Positions 44,070-54,682 of a stretch of 64,000 nucleotides of DNA are shown one piece after another. Each line of letters begins with the position of its first letter. The stretch's first letter is position 1. Made by a program: the position numbers and the translations under genes. Under the pieces are notes generated by a model. It searched no databases, was not told the DNA's origin, and saw nothing but the letters and a program-made list of their open reading frames with translations. Source of the DNA: Pseudaquabacterium pictum (lineage in GTDB: Bacteria > Pseudomonadota > Gammaproteobacteria > Burkholderiales > Burkholderiaceae_C); contig NZ_BJCL01000003.1 in assembly GCF_005403045.1 (NCBI RefSeq), forward strand, positions 434,001 to 498,000, in the 5' to 3' direction.

Positions 44070-44107
44070 CAAGGACCCGCCTGCTCCTGGGCGGACAAGG
44101 CGATTTC

Positions 44108-45328
44108 ATGACTGAGATTTCAACCGTGTGGTTTGCGCTGGTCGACTGGCTGGCCAACGGCCTGTGGGCCGAAGCCACCTGGTGGCAGGTGCTGCTGGTG
44201 ACCCTGGTGATGACGCACATCACCATCTGCTCGGTCACCATCTTCCTGCACCGTGCGCAGGCGCACCGTGCGCTGGACCTCCATGCGATCCCGTCGCACT
44301 TCTTCCGCTTCTGGCTGTGGCTGACCACCGGCATGGTGACGAAGGAATTCGTCGCGGTGCACCGCAAGCACCACGCCAAGTGCGAGACCGAGGAAGACCC
44401 GCACAGCCCGCAGACCCGCGGCATCAAGGCCCTGCTGCTCACCGGCGTGGAGCTCTACCGGGCCGAGAGCAAGGTGGCCGAGACGATCACCAAGTACGGC
44501 AAGGGCACGCCCGACGACTGGATCGAACGGAACCTCTACACCCGCTACAGCTGGCAGGGCGTGGGCCTGATGCTGATCCTGGACCTGGCCATCTTCGGCG
44601 CCATCGGTCTGACGGTGTGGGCAGTGCAGATGCTCTGGATCCCGGTGATGGCCACCGGCATCATCAACGGCATCGGGCACTGGTGGGGCTACCGCAACTT
44701 CGAGGCGGCCGATGCATCGACCAACGTGTCGCCCTGGGGCATCCTGATCGGCGGCGAAGAGCTGCACAACAACCACCACACGTACCCCACGTCGGCCAAG
44801 TTCTCGGTCAAGCCCTTCGAGTTCGACATCGGCTGGGTCTACATCCGCGGCATGGAGCTGGTGGGCCTGGCCAAGGCGCGCAAGACGGTGCCGCAGCTGA
44901 AGCTTGGCGAGATCAAGCCCCAGGCCGATGCCAAGACGCTGGAGGCGGTGATCGCCAACCGCTACGAGGTGATGGCCAAGTACGCGAAGGAGCTGCGCGC
45001 CGCCTGCGCCGCCGAGCTGGAGCAGGTCAAGCAGCAGGGCGCCGCCGCCCGCCTGGCCGACCTGCAGCTGGCCAAGCGCTGGTTGCACCGTGATGCCGAG
45101 AAGATCCCCAGCGCGGTGTTGCCGCAGCTGGCCAACGCCGTCAACAGCAGCCCCAAGCTGGCTCAGCTGGTGACCATGCGCGAAGAACTGCGCCAGCTGT
45201 GGACCCGCACCAATGTGTCGGCCGAGCAGCTGGTCGTCGACCTGCAGCAGTGGTGCAAGCGGGCCGAGAGCAGCGGCATCGACGCGCTGGCCGAGTTCTC
45301 GATGAAGCTGCGGGCCGCACGCGCCTGA
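44108..45328 (+). CDS. Acyl-CoA/fatty acid desaturase (delta-9 type)
   Basis: A 406-residue membrane di-iron enzyme inserting a double bond in acyl chains. The three histidine boxes are HRAQAHR, HRKHHAKC and HNNHHTYP, with membrane helices at about 17-40, 60-75 and 150-195. The extra 150 residues at the C-terminus are helical and charged, as in the Burkholderiales and Pseudomonas DesB-like subgroup. ATG 44108 matches this subgroup's N-terminus. The gene stands alone and is followed by a strong hairpin at 45349. Confidence 0.92.
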   Translation: MTEISTVWFALVDWLANGLWAEATWWQVLLVTLVMTHITICSVTIFLHRAQAHRALDLHAIPSHFFRFWLWLTTGMVTKEFVAVHRKHHAKCETEEDPHSPQTRGIKALLLTGVELYRAESKVAETITKYGKGTPDDWIERNLYTRYSWQGVGLMLILDLAIFGAIGLTVWAVQMLWIPVMATGIINGIGHWWGYRNFEAADASTNVSPWGILIGGEELHNNHHTYPTSAKFSVKPFEFDIGWVYIRGMELVGLAKARKTVPQLKLGEIKPQADAKTLEAVIANRYEVMAKYAKELRAACAAELEQVKQQGAAARLADLQLAKRWLHRDAEKIPSAVLPQLANAVNSSPKLAQLVTMREELRQLWTRTNVSAEQLVVDLQQWCKRAESSGIDALAEFSMKLRAARA

Positions 45329-45348
45329 TCGGCTTCCAAGCGCGCATG

Positions 45349-45374
45349 GACAACGGGCCTTCGGGCCCGTTGTC
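45349..45374 (+). terminator. Hairpin with UUCG tetraloop after the desaturase
   Basis: GACAACGGGCC / GGCCCGTTGTC, an 11-bp stem closed by C(TTCG)G, the very stable tetraloop. The U-tract after it is weak (GTTGGT), so it may terminate poorly or mainly protect the 3' end of the mRNA. Confidence 0.6.
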
Positions 45375-45508
45375 GTTGGTGGACCGCGCGCCCGGCGGCA
45401 GCCGTCGCGTGCGGCGGGCGTCCGTCCAGCGCCAGGCGGGCTTGGTCGCATGGCGGCCGTTGGCTGCGTGTGCTGGCTAGCATGCTCGAACCCGCTCCAG
45501 AGACCACC

Positions 45509-47353
45509 ATGCTGCGCCCACTGCCCCTCACCCTCACCGCTGCCCTGATCGCCATCGGCCCGCTGCTGGCGGCGATCCAGCCCGCCGCCGCGGCCACCAC
45601 GGCGGCGCGGCAGACTGTCACCCGCGCCGATCAGCTGCCACGCCGTGCGCATGTGCTGCCCCAGCTGCCCAGTGCGCTGTTGACGGCACCGCTGGCCGAC
45701 CTGCAGGCGCTGGGCGCGCAGGTCGAAGCCCTGCTGGCGGCCGACCTGGCGGCCTACGACATCCAGGACAACGCCACGCTGCGCGACCTCTACGGCGCGA
45801 TGGCGTCGCTGGCGCAGCTGCGTGGTGACTGGTCGGCCGTGCCCGGCTGGACGGCCAGGGCCCGCGCGTTGCAGGACAAGCCCGGCGCGCGCCTGGCCAG
45901 CGGCGTGCTGACCGACCTGCTGACCCAGCAACGCCAGGAGCAGCGCGACGCCAGCTGGCTGCAAGCCGAAGTGGCAAGGCGTTTCGGTGCGATGCCCTGG
46001 GCCGATGTGCAGGACATCGTCAAGAGCAACAAGGGCAGCATCGAGACCTACAACCCCGAACTGGTGCGCGGTGCGGTGCAGGCCCAGCTGGATGCGGTGG
46101 CGCGCAACGGCGGGATGTCGGTGCCCGAGAGCCTGCTGCTGTCGATCATCAGCGCCCGCATGCAGATCGAGCTGCTGGCGCCCAGCAGGCAGGCGGTGGT
46201 GCAGGGCCTGCAGCGTGTGGTCGAGGCCAACACCCGCACTGCGGCCATGGCCGACGTCTGGACACTGCGCACCTTTGCCATCGCCCCGGATGCCAAGGCC
46301 AGCCCGGTGGTGGTGGGCGTGTGGGATTCCGGCGTTGACCTGGCGCTGTTCAAGGCCGCAGCGGGACGCGGCATCGCCTTCGGCGATGGCGGGCAGCCGG
46401 CGGCCGATCTGCTGCGCCCGCTGGGTACGGCCGAGCCACGCTGGCCGCAGCTGCGCGGGCTGGTCAAGGGCGCCATGGACCAACGCGCCGCGCTGGACAC
46501 GCCCGATGCCCAGCGGTTCCGTGCCACGCTGGCGGCGCTGAAGGCCGACGACGTGCGCGGCTTCAGCGAGGACATGGCCTTGGCCGGCATGTATGTGCAT
46601 GGCACGCATGTCGCCGGCATTGCCGTCGACGGCAACCCGTTCGCCCAGGTCTATGCCGCCACGATGCTGTGGAGCCACCTGTCGACGCCGTCGAAGCCGG
46701 GCGAGGCGCGCTCACGCGCCTGGGCGGCGGCCTACCAGGCCACGGTGGACGGCTTCAAGTCGGCCGGCGTGCGGGTGGTGAACATGAGCTGGCGCTACGG
46801 ACCGGCCGCCATCGAGGGCATGCTGGCCTTCCACAACCTGGGCGGCACGCCCGAGGCCCGCAAGCAGGAGGCCCTGCGCCTGTTCGCCATCGAGCGCGAT
46901 GCGCTGCGCGAGGCCATGGCCGGTGCGCCCGGCATTCTGTTCGTCGCCGGGGCCGGCAACGAGGACAACAGCGCCGACTTCCAGGAGTACATCCCGGCCG
47001 GCCTGTCGCTGCCGAACCTGATCACCGTGGGCGCCGTCGACCGGGCCGGGCAGGAGACCAGTTTCTCCACCTTCGGCAAGACGGTGGTGGTGCATGCCAA
47101 CGGCTTCGAGGTCGACAGCCCGGTGCCCGGCGGCGTGCGGATGAAACTCAGCGGTACCAGCATGGCCAGCCCGCAGGTGGCCAACCTGGCGGCCAAGCTG
47201 CTGGCGCTGCAGCCCGCGCTGACGCCGGTGCAACTGAAGGCGCTGATCCTCGATGGTGCCGAGCGGCTGCCGGGCGCCGACGGCCAGCCGGGGCGCGTGA
47301 ACCTGCTGCATCCACGACGCAGCGCACAACTGGCGGGCTTGAAGATCGAGTGA
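45509..47353 (+). CDS. Secreted S8 (subtilisin-family) serine protease
   Basis: A 614-residue protease with a signal peptide (about 1-29, ending PAAAA), a helical N-terminal region of about 230 residues not recognisable as a standard inhibitor I9 propeptide, and a subtilase domain. The triad is Asp273 (VWDSGVD), His364 (HGTHVAG) and Ser551 (SGTSMASPQVA); the oxyanion asparagine lies in AGAGNEDN. About 90 residues separate Asp and His, more than in subtilisin, so there is an insertion near the active site. I use ATG 45509 at the signal peptide; the frame is open to 45470. Substrates are unknown. Confidence 0.88.
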   Translation: MLRPLPLTLTAALIAIGPLLAAIQPAAAATTAARQTVTRADQLPRRAHVLPQLPSALLTAPLADLQALGAQVEALLAADLAAYDIQDNATLRDLYGAMASLAQLRGDWSAVPGWTARARALQDKPGARLASGVLTDLLTQQRQEQRDASWLQAEVARRFGAMPWADVQDIVKSNKGSIETYNPELVRGAVQAQLDAVARNGGMSVPESLLLSIISARMQIELLAPSRQAVVQGLQRVVEANTRTAAMADVWTLRTFAIAPDAKASPVVVGVWDSGVDLALFKAAAGRGIAFGDGGQPAADLLRPLGTAEPRWPQLRGLVKGAMDQRAALDTPDAQRFRATLAALKADDVRGFSEDMALAGMYVHGTHVAGIAVDGNPFAQVYAATMLWSHLSTPSKPGEARSRAWAAAYQATVDGFKSAGVRVVNMSWRYGPAAIEGMLAFHNLGGTPEARKQEALRLFAIERDALREAMAGAPGILFVAGAGNEDNSADFQEYIPAGLSLPNLITVGAVDRAGQETSFSTFGKTVVVHANGFEVDSPVPGGVRMKLSGTSMASPQVANLAAKLLALQPALTPVQLKALILDGAERLPGADGQPGRVNLLHPRRSAQLAGLKIE

Positions 47354-47377
47354 TGCCCTGATCGGGCCCACCATGCA

Positions 47378-47411
47378 ACAAGGGCCGCGTCCTGCCGGAC
47401 GCGGCCCTTGT
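47378..47411. terminator. Bidirectional hairpin between the protease and rpmG
   Basis: ACAAGGGCCGCGTCC and GGACGCGGCCCTTGT form a perfect 15-bp stem with loop TGCC between two convergent genes. The flanks have only short T-runs on each strand, but the stem is the strongest in this part of the window and probably ends both transcripts. Confidence 0.75.
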
Positions 47412-47455
47412 CGGTGAAGCTGGCAACCCGCCCGGCAGGCCGGGCAGGCGTCACA

Positions 47456-47626
47456 TCACTTCAGCTTGATTTCCTTGAACAGGACGTGCTTGCGCGCCTT
47501 CGGGTCGAACTTCATGAATTCGAGCTTTTCGGGCGTGGTCTTCTTGTTCTTGTTGGTCGTGTAGAAGAAGCCGGTTCCTGCGGTGGATTCCAGCTTGATC
47601 TTTTCGCGTCCGCCTTTGGCTGCCAT
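47456..47626 (-). CDS. rpmG: 50S ribosomal protein L33
   Basis: A 56-residue ribosomal protein: [14 protein letters not shown] ... [12 protein letters not shown] ... [19 protein letters not shown]. It has no Cys pairs, so it is the zinc-independent (C-minus) form. GGAG lies about 10 nt before the ATG. It follows rpmB by 24 nt, the usual rpmB-rpmG operon. Confidence 0.95.
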   Translation of the reverse strand: MAAKGGREKIKLESTAGTGFFYTTNKNKKTTPEKLEFMKFDPKARKHVLFKEIKLK

Positions 47627-47650
47627 GGTGTGCTCCGGGTGTGCGGTTGA

Positions 47651-47884
47651 TTACAGCGCGTTCTTGGCGCGCAGGTCGGCCACGACCTGGTCGATGCCGA
47701 CCTTGTCGATCAGGCGCAGGGCGGCGTTGGTGATGCGCAGACGCACCCAACGGTTCTCGCTCTCGACCCAGAAGCGGCGGTATTGCAGGTTGGGCAACCA
47801 GCGACGCTTGGTCTTGTTGTTGGCGTGGGAGACATTGTTTCCCACCATCGGGCGCTTGCCCGTGACTTGACAGACGCGTGCCAT
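47651..47884 (-). CDS. rpmB: 50S ribosomal protein L28
   Basis: A 77-residue ribosomal protein: [20 protein letters not shown] ... [19 protein letters not shown], the normal proteobacterial length. GGAGAAG lies just before the ATG. It is the first gene of rpmBG, with a leader of about 160 nt downstream of a consensus -10 box. Confidence 0.96.
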   Translation of the reverse strand: MARVCQVTGKRPMVGNNVSHANNKTKRRWLPNLQYRRFWVESENRWVRLRITNAALRLIDKVGIDQVVADLRAKNAL

Positions 47885-48045
47885 GACGCTTCTCCAGAAC
47901 TTGACTGTTGCAGGCACGGCAACCAGCGCAAGGTTGCAGACGGTGGACCCGACGGCTGGTGCAGCATCTGCTGCACCCCTTGATGGCTGCCTTTGAATCG
48001 GCCTGGCGACTGTGTCAGCCGCCAGTGCCTTGCTTTTCGGCAAAG
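47885..48045 (-). promoter_or_regulatory. Structured leader of rpmBG
   Basis: About 160 nt lie between the predicted transcription start and rpmB. They contain a perfect inverted repeat GGTGCAGCA / TGCTGCACC (47958-47977). Ribosomal protein operons are often controlled by their own product binding the leader; whether that is so here is unknown. Confidence 0.35.
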
Positions 48046-48051
48046 ACCATG

Positions 48052-48057
48052 ATTATA
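48052..48057 (-). promoter_or_regulatory. Consensus -10 box of rpmBG
   Basis: A perfect TATAAT on the minus strand (48057-48052), preceded by GGC. No close match to TTGACA was found 16-18 nt upstream. It predicts a start near 48045. Confidence 0.6.
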
Positions 48058-48085
48058 GCCAGAAATCTGGCGGCGTCGGCAGGTC

Positions 48086-49105
<1,020 letters not shown>

Positions 49106-49196
49106 TCACATGGGGTGCATACCGGCATGCCGCAGGCGTTTCGATCGGCACAATAGAGAAAATCTGCTCGAATCTGGCCCTCGAAGCCCATGCTGT

Positions 49197-49213
49197 TTGC
49201 GCGTTTGGCGCAA
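49197..49213. promoter_or_regulatory. Interrupted palindrome upstream of the Crp/Fnr gene
   Basis: TTGCGC-GTTTG-GCGCAA, 6-bp perfect arms around five bases, ends 41 nt before the ATG of the Crp/Fnr-family gene. The geometry differs from canonical CRP (5-6-5) and FNR (5-4-5) sites. It may be the regulator's own operator. Confidence 0.4.
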
Positions 49214-49253
49214 TCAGTCACAGAACACACTGCTGCCAGGAAGGGAAATCACC

Positions 49254-49925
49254 ATGTCCATGCTGACGAATCTCGATTTGATCCGGCGCGTGCCGCTGTT
49301 CTCGATGTTGACGAACGACCAGGCGCAGGCGATTGCCGACAGCGTCGTCAAGCGGCGCTTCCGCCGCGGCGAACTGGTGGTGGAGCAGGGCCGCAAGAGC
49401 AACACGCTGTTCATCCTGCTCAATGGCCGGGCGCGGGTGCTCACCTCCGACAGCCGCGGCCGCGAGGTCATCCTGGCGGTGCTGGAAAGCGGCGACTATG
49501 TCGGCGAGATGAGCCTGATCGACAACGAGGCCCATTCGGCCACGGTGCGCTGCGAGATCCAGACGGACATGCTGATCCTGGGCCGGGCCGACTTCGCCCG
49601 CTGCCTGCCGGAGCATTCCAGCCTCAGCTACGCCATCCTGCGTGGCCTGGTGCGGCGCCTGCGCCATGCCGACCGGCAGATCGAGTCGCTGGCGCTGCTG
49701 GATGTGTACGGCCGCGTGGCCCGCACGCTGCTGGAGATGTCGGAAGACATCAATGGCGTCAAGACCATCCGCAACAAGGTCTCGCGCCAGGACATGGCCA
49801 AGGTCGTCGGCGCCAGCCGCGAGATGGTCAGCCGGGTGATGAAGGACCTGGAAGAGCGCGGCGTCATCGAGACGCAGGAGAACGGCTCGGTGGTCATCAA
49901 GGAACGGGCTGCGCAGCCTGAGTAG
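49254..49925 (+). CDS. Crp/Fnr-family transcriptional regulator
   Basis: A 223-residue regulator. The cyclic-nucleotide-binding fold spans about 10-125 ([41 protein letters not shown]) and a C-terminal helix-turn-helix about 165-215 ([20 protein letters not shown]). There is no N-terminal cysteine cluster, so it is not an FNR oxygen sensor. The GExSL segment resembles cAMP-binding proteins but RxxS/T of CRP is only partly kept (SATV), so the ligand is uncertain. AAGGGA precedes the ATG. ftsK follows after 41 nt. Confidence 0.9.
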   Translation: MSMLTNLDLIRRVPLFSMLTNDQAQAIADSVVKRRFRRGELVVEQGRKSNTLFILLNGRARVLTSDSRGREVILAVLESGDYVGEMSLIDNEAHSATVRCEIQTDMLILGRADFARCLPEHSSLSYAILRGLVRRLRHADRQIESLALLDVYGRVARTLLEMSEDINGVKTIRNKVSRQDMAKVVGASREMVSRVMKDLEERGVIETQENGSVVIKERAAQPE

Positions 49926-49966
49926 GTTCGCCGGCCTTCTGGCTGGCTTGCGCCACAATCAGGCGC

Positions 49967-52306
49967 ATGACCTTTCCCCTGGGATCGCTGCAGCGCGATG
50001 GCGCTGTGACGTTGGCCTCGCAACGGTCCGCCGATGCGCAGGAAGCGCCCCGCTGGCGCCCGCAACTGCTGCTGCTCGCCGGCGGCGTGCTGTGGCTGCT
50101 GATGCTGCTGGCACTCGCCAGCCACCAGGCGGCCGACCCCGGCTTCTCCACGTCCGGCACCGGTGCGCCGGTGGCCAACTGGGCCGGCCTGCTGGGCGCC
50201 TGGGCCTCTGACCTGACGCTGTTCCTGTTCGGCTATTCGGCCTGGTGGCTGATGCTGGTGGGCGCGCGCGCCTGGCTGGCCCTGCTGGCGCGCAGCCTGC
50301 GCGGCCCGCTCGCGGCCGATGGGCCCGCCACGCCCGCCTGGTGGTTCTGGGCCGGCCTGGTGCTGCTGATGGCTGCCAGCTGCGGTCTGGAATGGACCCG
50401 CCTCTACCGGCTGGATGCCGCCGTGCCTGGCGGTCAGGCCGGCGGCGTGCTGGGCGCGGTGGTGGGCGGTCTGTCGATGCGCTGGCTGGGCTTTGCCGGC
50501 TCGGGCGTGTTGTGGATTGCCGGCCTGGTGCTGGGTGTGTCGCTGGCCATGCGTTTTTCCTGGGCCCGGGTGGCCGATGGCCTGGGCCAGCGCATCGAGG
50601 GCCTGTGGCGAGCCCAGGCCGACAAGCGCGAAGTCAAGGAAGACCTGCGCATCGCCGAGGTGCTGACACGCGAACGCGAACTGGTCGTCGAGGAAGAGCG
50701 CGCCGTGGTCGAGGACCACGCCCCCATCGTCATCGAGGAGACGATGGTCGAGGTGCCCAAGAGCACCCGGGTGGCCAAGGAGCGGCAGAAGCCGCTGTTC
50801 ACCGAGCTGGCCGACACCAAGCTGCCGCAAGTGGACTTGCTGGACGCCGCACCGGCGGTGCGGGTGGATTCGGTGACGCCCGAATCGCTGGAGATGACCT
50901 CGCGCATGATCGAGAAGAAGCTGCGCGACTTCGGCGTGGAAGTGCGCGTGGTGGCGGCCAGCCCCGGCCCGGTGATCACCCGCTACGAGATCGAGCCGGC
51001 CACCGGCGTCAAGGGCAGCCAGGTGGTCAACCTCGCCAAGGACCTGGCACGTTCGCTCAGCCTGGTCAGCATCCGGGTGGTGGAGACCATCCCCGGCCGC
51101 ACCACCATGGCGCTGGAGCTGCCCAATGCCAAGCGGCAGATGATCCGCCTGGCCGAGATCCTGGGCTCGCAGATCTACCACGATGCCGCCTCGCAGCTGA
51201 CCATGGGCCTGGGCAAGGACATCGTCGGCGCGCCGATGGTGGCCGATCTGGCCAAGATGCCGCACTGCCTGGTGGCCGGCACCACCGGCTCGGGCAAGTC
51301 GGTGGGCATCAACGCGATGATCCTGAGCCTGCTCTACAAGGCCGAGGCGCGGGATGTGCGGCTGATCCTGATCGACCCGAAGATGCTGGAGATGAGCGTC
51401 TACGAGGGCATTCCGCACCTGCTGTGCCCGGTGGTGACGGACATGAAGCAGGCTGCCAACGCGCTGAACTGGTGCGTGGGCGAGATGGAGCGCCGCTACA
51501 AGCTGATGTCCAAGATGGGCGTGCGCAACCTGGCCGGCTACAACAAGAAGCTCGATGAAGCCAAGGCCCGTGGCGAGCTGATCCCCAACCCGTTCAGCCT
51601 GACGCCGGAAGAGCCCGAGCCGCTGGAGCGCCTGCCCTTCGTGGTGGTGGTGATCGACGAGCTGGCCGACCTGATGATGGTGGTGGGCAAGAAGATCGAG
51701 GAGCTGATCGCCCGCCTGGCGCAGAAGGCCCGCGCGGCCGGCATCCACCTGATCCTGGCCACCCAGCGGCCCAGCGTGGACGTGATCACCGGCCTGATCA
51801 AGGCCAACATCCCCACGCGGCTGAGCTTCCAGGTCAGCAGCAAGATCGACAGCCGCACCATCCTCGACCAGATGGGCGCCGAGGCGCTGCTGGGCCAGGG
51901 CGACATGCTGTACCTGACGCCCGGCGGCGGCCTGCCGGTGCGGGTGCACGGCGCCTTCGTGTCCGACGAGGAAGTGCACCGGGTGGTCGAGTACATCAAG
52001 AGCCAGGGCGAGCCCAACTACATCGAGGGCATCCTCGAGGGCGGTACGCTCGACGGCGATGGCGATGCCCCGGGTGGCGGTGGCGGCGGCGGTGGCGGCG
52101 ATGCCGAAAGCGACCCGATGTACGACCAGGCGGTGGCCATCGTGCTGCAGAACAAGAAGGCCAGCATCTCGCTGGTGCAGCGCCATCTGCGCATCGGCTA
52201 CAACCGCGCCGCGCGGCTGCTGGAGCAGATGGAGAAGAGTGGCCTGGTCTCGGCCCTGTCGCCCAGCGGCAACCGCGATCTGCTGGTGCCAAGGCGCGAC
52301 GAATGA
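49967..52306 (+). CDS. ftsK: DNA translocase FtsK
   Basis: A 779-residue septal DNA pump that clears and dimer-resolves chromosomes at division. Four hydrophobic segments in 30-195 anchor it; a charged linker (about 215-300) is shorter than in E. coli, matching the SpoIIIE-like short form. The motor has Walker [11 protein letters not shown] and Walker [13 protein letters not shown] nine-glycine linker precedes the gamma winged helix ([20 protein letters not shown] ... LVP) that reads KOPS. Its stop overlaps lolA (ATGA). Confidence 0.95.
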   Translation: MTFPLGSLQRDGAVTLASQRSADAQEAPRWRPQLLLLAGGVLWLLMLLALASHQAADPGFSTSGTGAPVANWAGLLGAWASDLTLFLFGYSAWWLMLVGARAWLALLARSLRGPLAADGPATPAWWFWAGLVLLMAASCGLEWTRLYRLDAAVPGGQAGGVLGAVVGGLSMRWLGFAGSGVLWIAGLVLGVSLAMRFSWARVADGLGQRIEGLWRAQADKREVKEDLRIAEVLTRERELVVEEERAVVEDHAPIVIEETMVEVPKSTRVAKERQKPLFTELADTKLPQVDLLDAAPAVRVDSVTPESLEMTSRMIEKKLRDFGVEVRVVAASPGPVITRYEIEPATGVKGSQVVNLAKDLARSLSLVSIRVVETIPGRTTMALELPNAKRQMIRLAEILGSQIYHDAASQLTMGLGKDIVGAPMVADLAKMPHCLVAGTTGSGKSVGINAMILSLLYKAEARDVRLILIDPKMLEMSVYEGIPHLLCPVVTDMKQAANALNWCVGEMERRYKLMSKMGVRNLAGYNKKLDEAKARGELIPNPFSLTPEEPEPLERLPFVVVVIDELADLMMVVGKKIEELIARLAQKARAAGIHLILATQRPSVDVITGLIKANIPTRLSFQVSSKIDSRTILDQMGAEALLGQGDMLYLTPGGGLPVRVHGAFVSDEEVHRVVEYIKSQGEPNYIEGILEGGTLDGDGDAPGGGGGGGGGDAESDPMYDQAVAIVLQNKKASISLVQRHLRIGYNRAARLLEQMEKSGLVSALSPSGNRDLLVPRRDE

Positions 52307-52938
52307 CCACCCTCCACACACGCCGCCGCCTGGTGGGCCTGCTGCTGCCGCTGGGCCTGGCCCTGGCGCTGCCATCGGCCCGGGCCGATGCGGTGGACAC
52401 GCTGCGCGCCTTCACCCGTGAGGTGCAGACCGGCCGCGCCAGCTTCACCCAGACGGTGACCTCGCCCGACGGTGCCCGCAAGAAGACGTCGACCGGCAGT
52501 TTCGAGTTCAGCCGGCCCAACCGTTTCCGCTTCGCCTACAGCAAACCCTTCGAGCAGCTGATCGTCAGTGACGGGGCCAAGGTCTGGCTGCACGACATCG
52601 ACCTGAACCAAGTCAGCGTGCGCCTGCTCGACCAGGCGCTGGGCGGCACGCCGGCGGCGCTGCTGGCCGGCGGCACGCTGGAGAAGGACTTCGAGCTGGC
52701 GGCCCAGCCGGCCAAGGATGGGCTGGACTGGGTGCTGGCCACGCCGCGCTCCAAGGATGGCAGCGTCACCCAGCTGCGGGTGGGCTTCCGCGGCAAGGAG
52801 CTGGCGGCGCTCGAGATCGTCGACGCGTTCGGCCAGCGTTCGCAGCTGCAGTTCAGCGGCGTGCAGCAGGGGCTGGCGCTGCCGGCCGAGCGCTTCCGCT
52901 TCGTGCCGCCGCCGGGCGTGGACGTGATCGGGCCCTGA
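52303..52938 (+). CDS. lolA: Outer-membrane lipoprotein carrier LolA
   Basis: A 211-residue periplasmic chaperone that takes lipoproteins from LolCDE to LolB. Signal peptide about 1-28 (ending ARA). The core shows [52 protein letters not shown] and a C-terminal [17 protein letters not shown]. It begins in an ATGA overlap with ftsK, a conserved pairing. Confidence 0.95.
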   Translation: MTTLHTRRRLVGLLLPLGLALALPSARADAVDTLRAFTREVQTGRASFTQTVTSPDGARKKTSTGSFEFSRPNRFRFAYSKPFEQLIVSDGAKVWLHDIDLNQVSVRLLDQALGGTPAALLAGGTLEKDFELAAQPAKDGLDWVLATPRSKDGSVTQLRVGFRGKELAALEIVDAFGQRSQLQFSGVQQGLALPAERFRFVPPPGVDVIGP

Positions 52939-52972
52939 CGGCTGGCCGCTGCACGGCCCGGCCCCGGGGCGT

Positions 52973-54682
52973 TCAGAAGCGGTGGCCGATGTTCACCCAC
53001 AGCCGGGGGCTGCTGCCGTGGCCGCCATCGGCCTGCGCCGGGCCGCCGCGGCTGGACCAGGCGGCGGCTGCATCGGCTTGCCAGCGGCCATGCTGCCAAC
53101 GCAGGCCCACGCCGCCGCCGGCCAGCTGGCGACGGTTGATGTCGCTGGCCCGGACGGGCCGGGTGTTGATCTGCACCTCGCCGGCATCGGCAAACAGGTA
53201 CGGCGCCCAGGTGCCGGCGTCGTACCGCAGCTCGGCCTGCAGCAGCCAGGCCTGGTCGCCCGTGGCCTCCCCGCTGGGGTAGGCGCGCACGCCCGCGGTG
53301 CCGCCCAGGCTGGTGCGCTCGGAGGAGTCGAGGTTGCGGCTGGCCCATTGCGCGCTCATCCGCCCCAGCAGGCTGAACCGACCGGGCAGCGACTGCAGGC
53401 GGGCCAGGTCCAGGTTGACCTTTTGGAAGCGTCCGCGGGTCTGGTTGGTGTCGTTGACCACCTGGTCGGCCGGCAGGCGCAGACGCCCGCCGGTCCAGCC
53501 CAGGCTGCCGAAGACCAGACCGCCGCCACCGATCTCGTCGCGCCAGTCCAGGTCCCAGCTGATGGGCAGTGTGGTGCTGGCCTTGCGGGCCTGTGTGCCG
53601 GCCTGGTCGTCGCGCAGCCGCTTGCGCTGCAGCTGTGCCGTCACCTGCAGGTTGGCCTGGTGGCTGCGCAACAGCGGGTAGCCCAGCCCCAGGCTGGCCA
53701 CCTGTGCGGTGCCGGTGGCGCCCAGGCGTGCGAACTCGCGCCCCAGTGCATAGCGGGTGTGGGCATAGAACGTCATGGCGCGCCAACCCTGGCCGCCCAG
53801 CGGCGCGGCATAGGCCAGGCTGCCCAGCCAGAGCCGCTCGTCGCTGCGCATGAGGCGCAGGCTCCAGCGGTCGCCCAGCAGACCGGGGCTGTTCCAGTCG
53901 ACGCTGGCATGCAGACGGTGCTGCCCGCTGTAGCGGTTGCCATGGTTGTCCAGCGCCACGGCGCCGGTCCAAGATGGGCCTTGCGCCAGCGTGACCAGCA
54001 GGTCGCCGGTGCCGGGCGCGGTGCCGGGTTGCACCACCGGCGTCGACAGCACCCCCGGCAGGTCGGCCAGCAGCAGGACGGCACGTTCCAGCGCCGGGCC
54101 GTGGATCACGCTGCCGGTCGTGAGCCTGGCCAGGTAGGCCTGGCCTGCCTGCGCCCAGGCATTGTTGTCGGCCCGGGCTTCGGCGCTGCCATAGCGGCCT
54201 TCCACCACCGTGATCTGCAGCCTGCCGTCGTCGAGCGGCTGGGCAGGCAGGATGGCGCGGGCGAACAGGTAGCCCGCGCCACGGTAGTGGCTGCTGATGC
54301 GGTCGGCCAACGCGCGCAGTCCGGCCATGTCCAGCGGCCGGCCGATGGCGTCGGCCACCAGGCCTTGCAGCACCTCGGTGCTGACCACCGTGTGGCCGCT
54401 GAACTGCACCGCCTGCAACTGCACCTGGGGCCCGCCCGGCGCCACCGTGTCGGTCAGCGGTTGCGGCAGCCGCAGTGGCTGGTCAGCGCGCGGCGGTTGG
54501 GGCTGGGCCCGCTGCAGCTGCAGGATCTGGCCGGCGTCGGGCACGGCTTGCGCATGGGCGTTGCCGGACTGCGCGGCGTGCAGCAGGCAGGCCGCAGCCG
54601 CCAGGGCCAGCGCATGGAGACGGCGGGAGGAGCCAGTGGTCATGGATGTCGACGGATGGAGGAGGGTGCAGGTGGCATTCAC
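52973..54682 (-). CDS. TpsB outer-membrane transporter (ShlB/FhaC/HecB family)
   Basis: A 569-residue Omp85-type pore that secretes the adjacent TpsA protein. Signal peptide within about 14-45 (ending AHAQA), an N-terminal helix and linker, POTRA domains (about 85-245: VQFSGHTVVSTEVLQGLV; LQITVVEGRYG) and a 16-strand barrel ending VNIGHRF. The RxGA/VRAYPSGEA-type motif (GVRAYPSGEATGDQ) marks the L6 loop. A GTG start at 54682 overlaps the TpsA stop (GTGA); ATG 54643 is an alternative that begins exactly at the signal peptide. Confidence 0.93.
   Translation of the reverse strand: MNATCTLLHPSTSMTTGSSRRLHALALAAAACLLHAAQSGNAHAQAVPDAGQILQLQRAQPQPPRADQPLRLPQPLTDTVAPGGPQVQLQAVQFSGHTVVSTEVLQGLVADAIGRPLDMAGLRALADRISSHYRGAGYLFARAILPAQPLDDGRLQITVVEGRYGSAEARADNNAWAQAGQAYLARLTTGSVIHGPALERAVLLLADLPGVLSTPVVQPGTAPGTGDLLVTLAQGPSWTGAVALDNHGNRYSGQHRLHASVDWNSPGLLGDRWSLRLMRSDERLWLGSLAYAAPLGGQGWRAMTFYAHTRYALGREFARLGATGTAQVASLGLGYPLLRSHQANLQVTAQLQRKRLRDDQAGTQARKASTTLPISWDLDWRDEIGGGGLVFGSLGWTGGRLRLPADQVVNDTNQTRGRFQKVNLDLARLQSLPGRFSLLGRMSAQWASRNLDSSERTSLGGTAGVRAYPSGEATGDQAWLLQAELRYDAGTWAPYLFADAGEVQINTRPVRASDINRRQLAGGGVGLRWQHGRWQADAAAAWSSRGGPAQADGGHGSSPRLWVNIGHRF

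Noticed and set aside
44120-46678. Long minus-strand frame across the desaturase and protease
   Set aside because: Shadow frame; the plus strand carries intact histidine boxes and a serine-protease triad.
49628-52375. 915-codon minus-strand frame opposite ftsK
   Set aside because: Antisense of FtsK, histidine/glutamine-rich composition, no domain.
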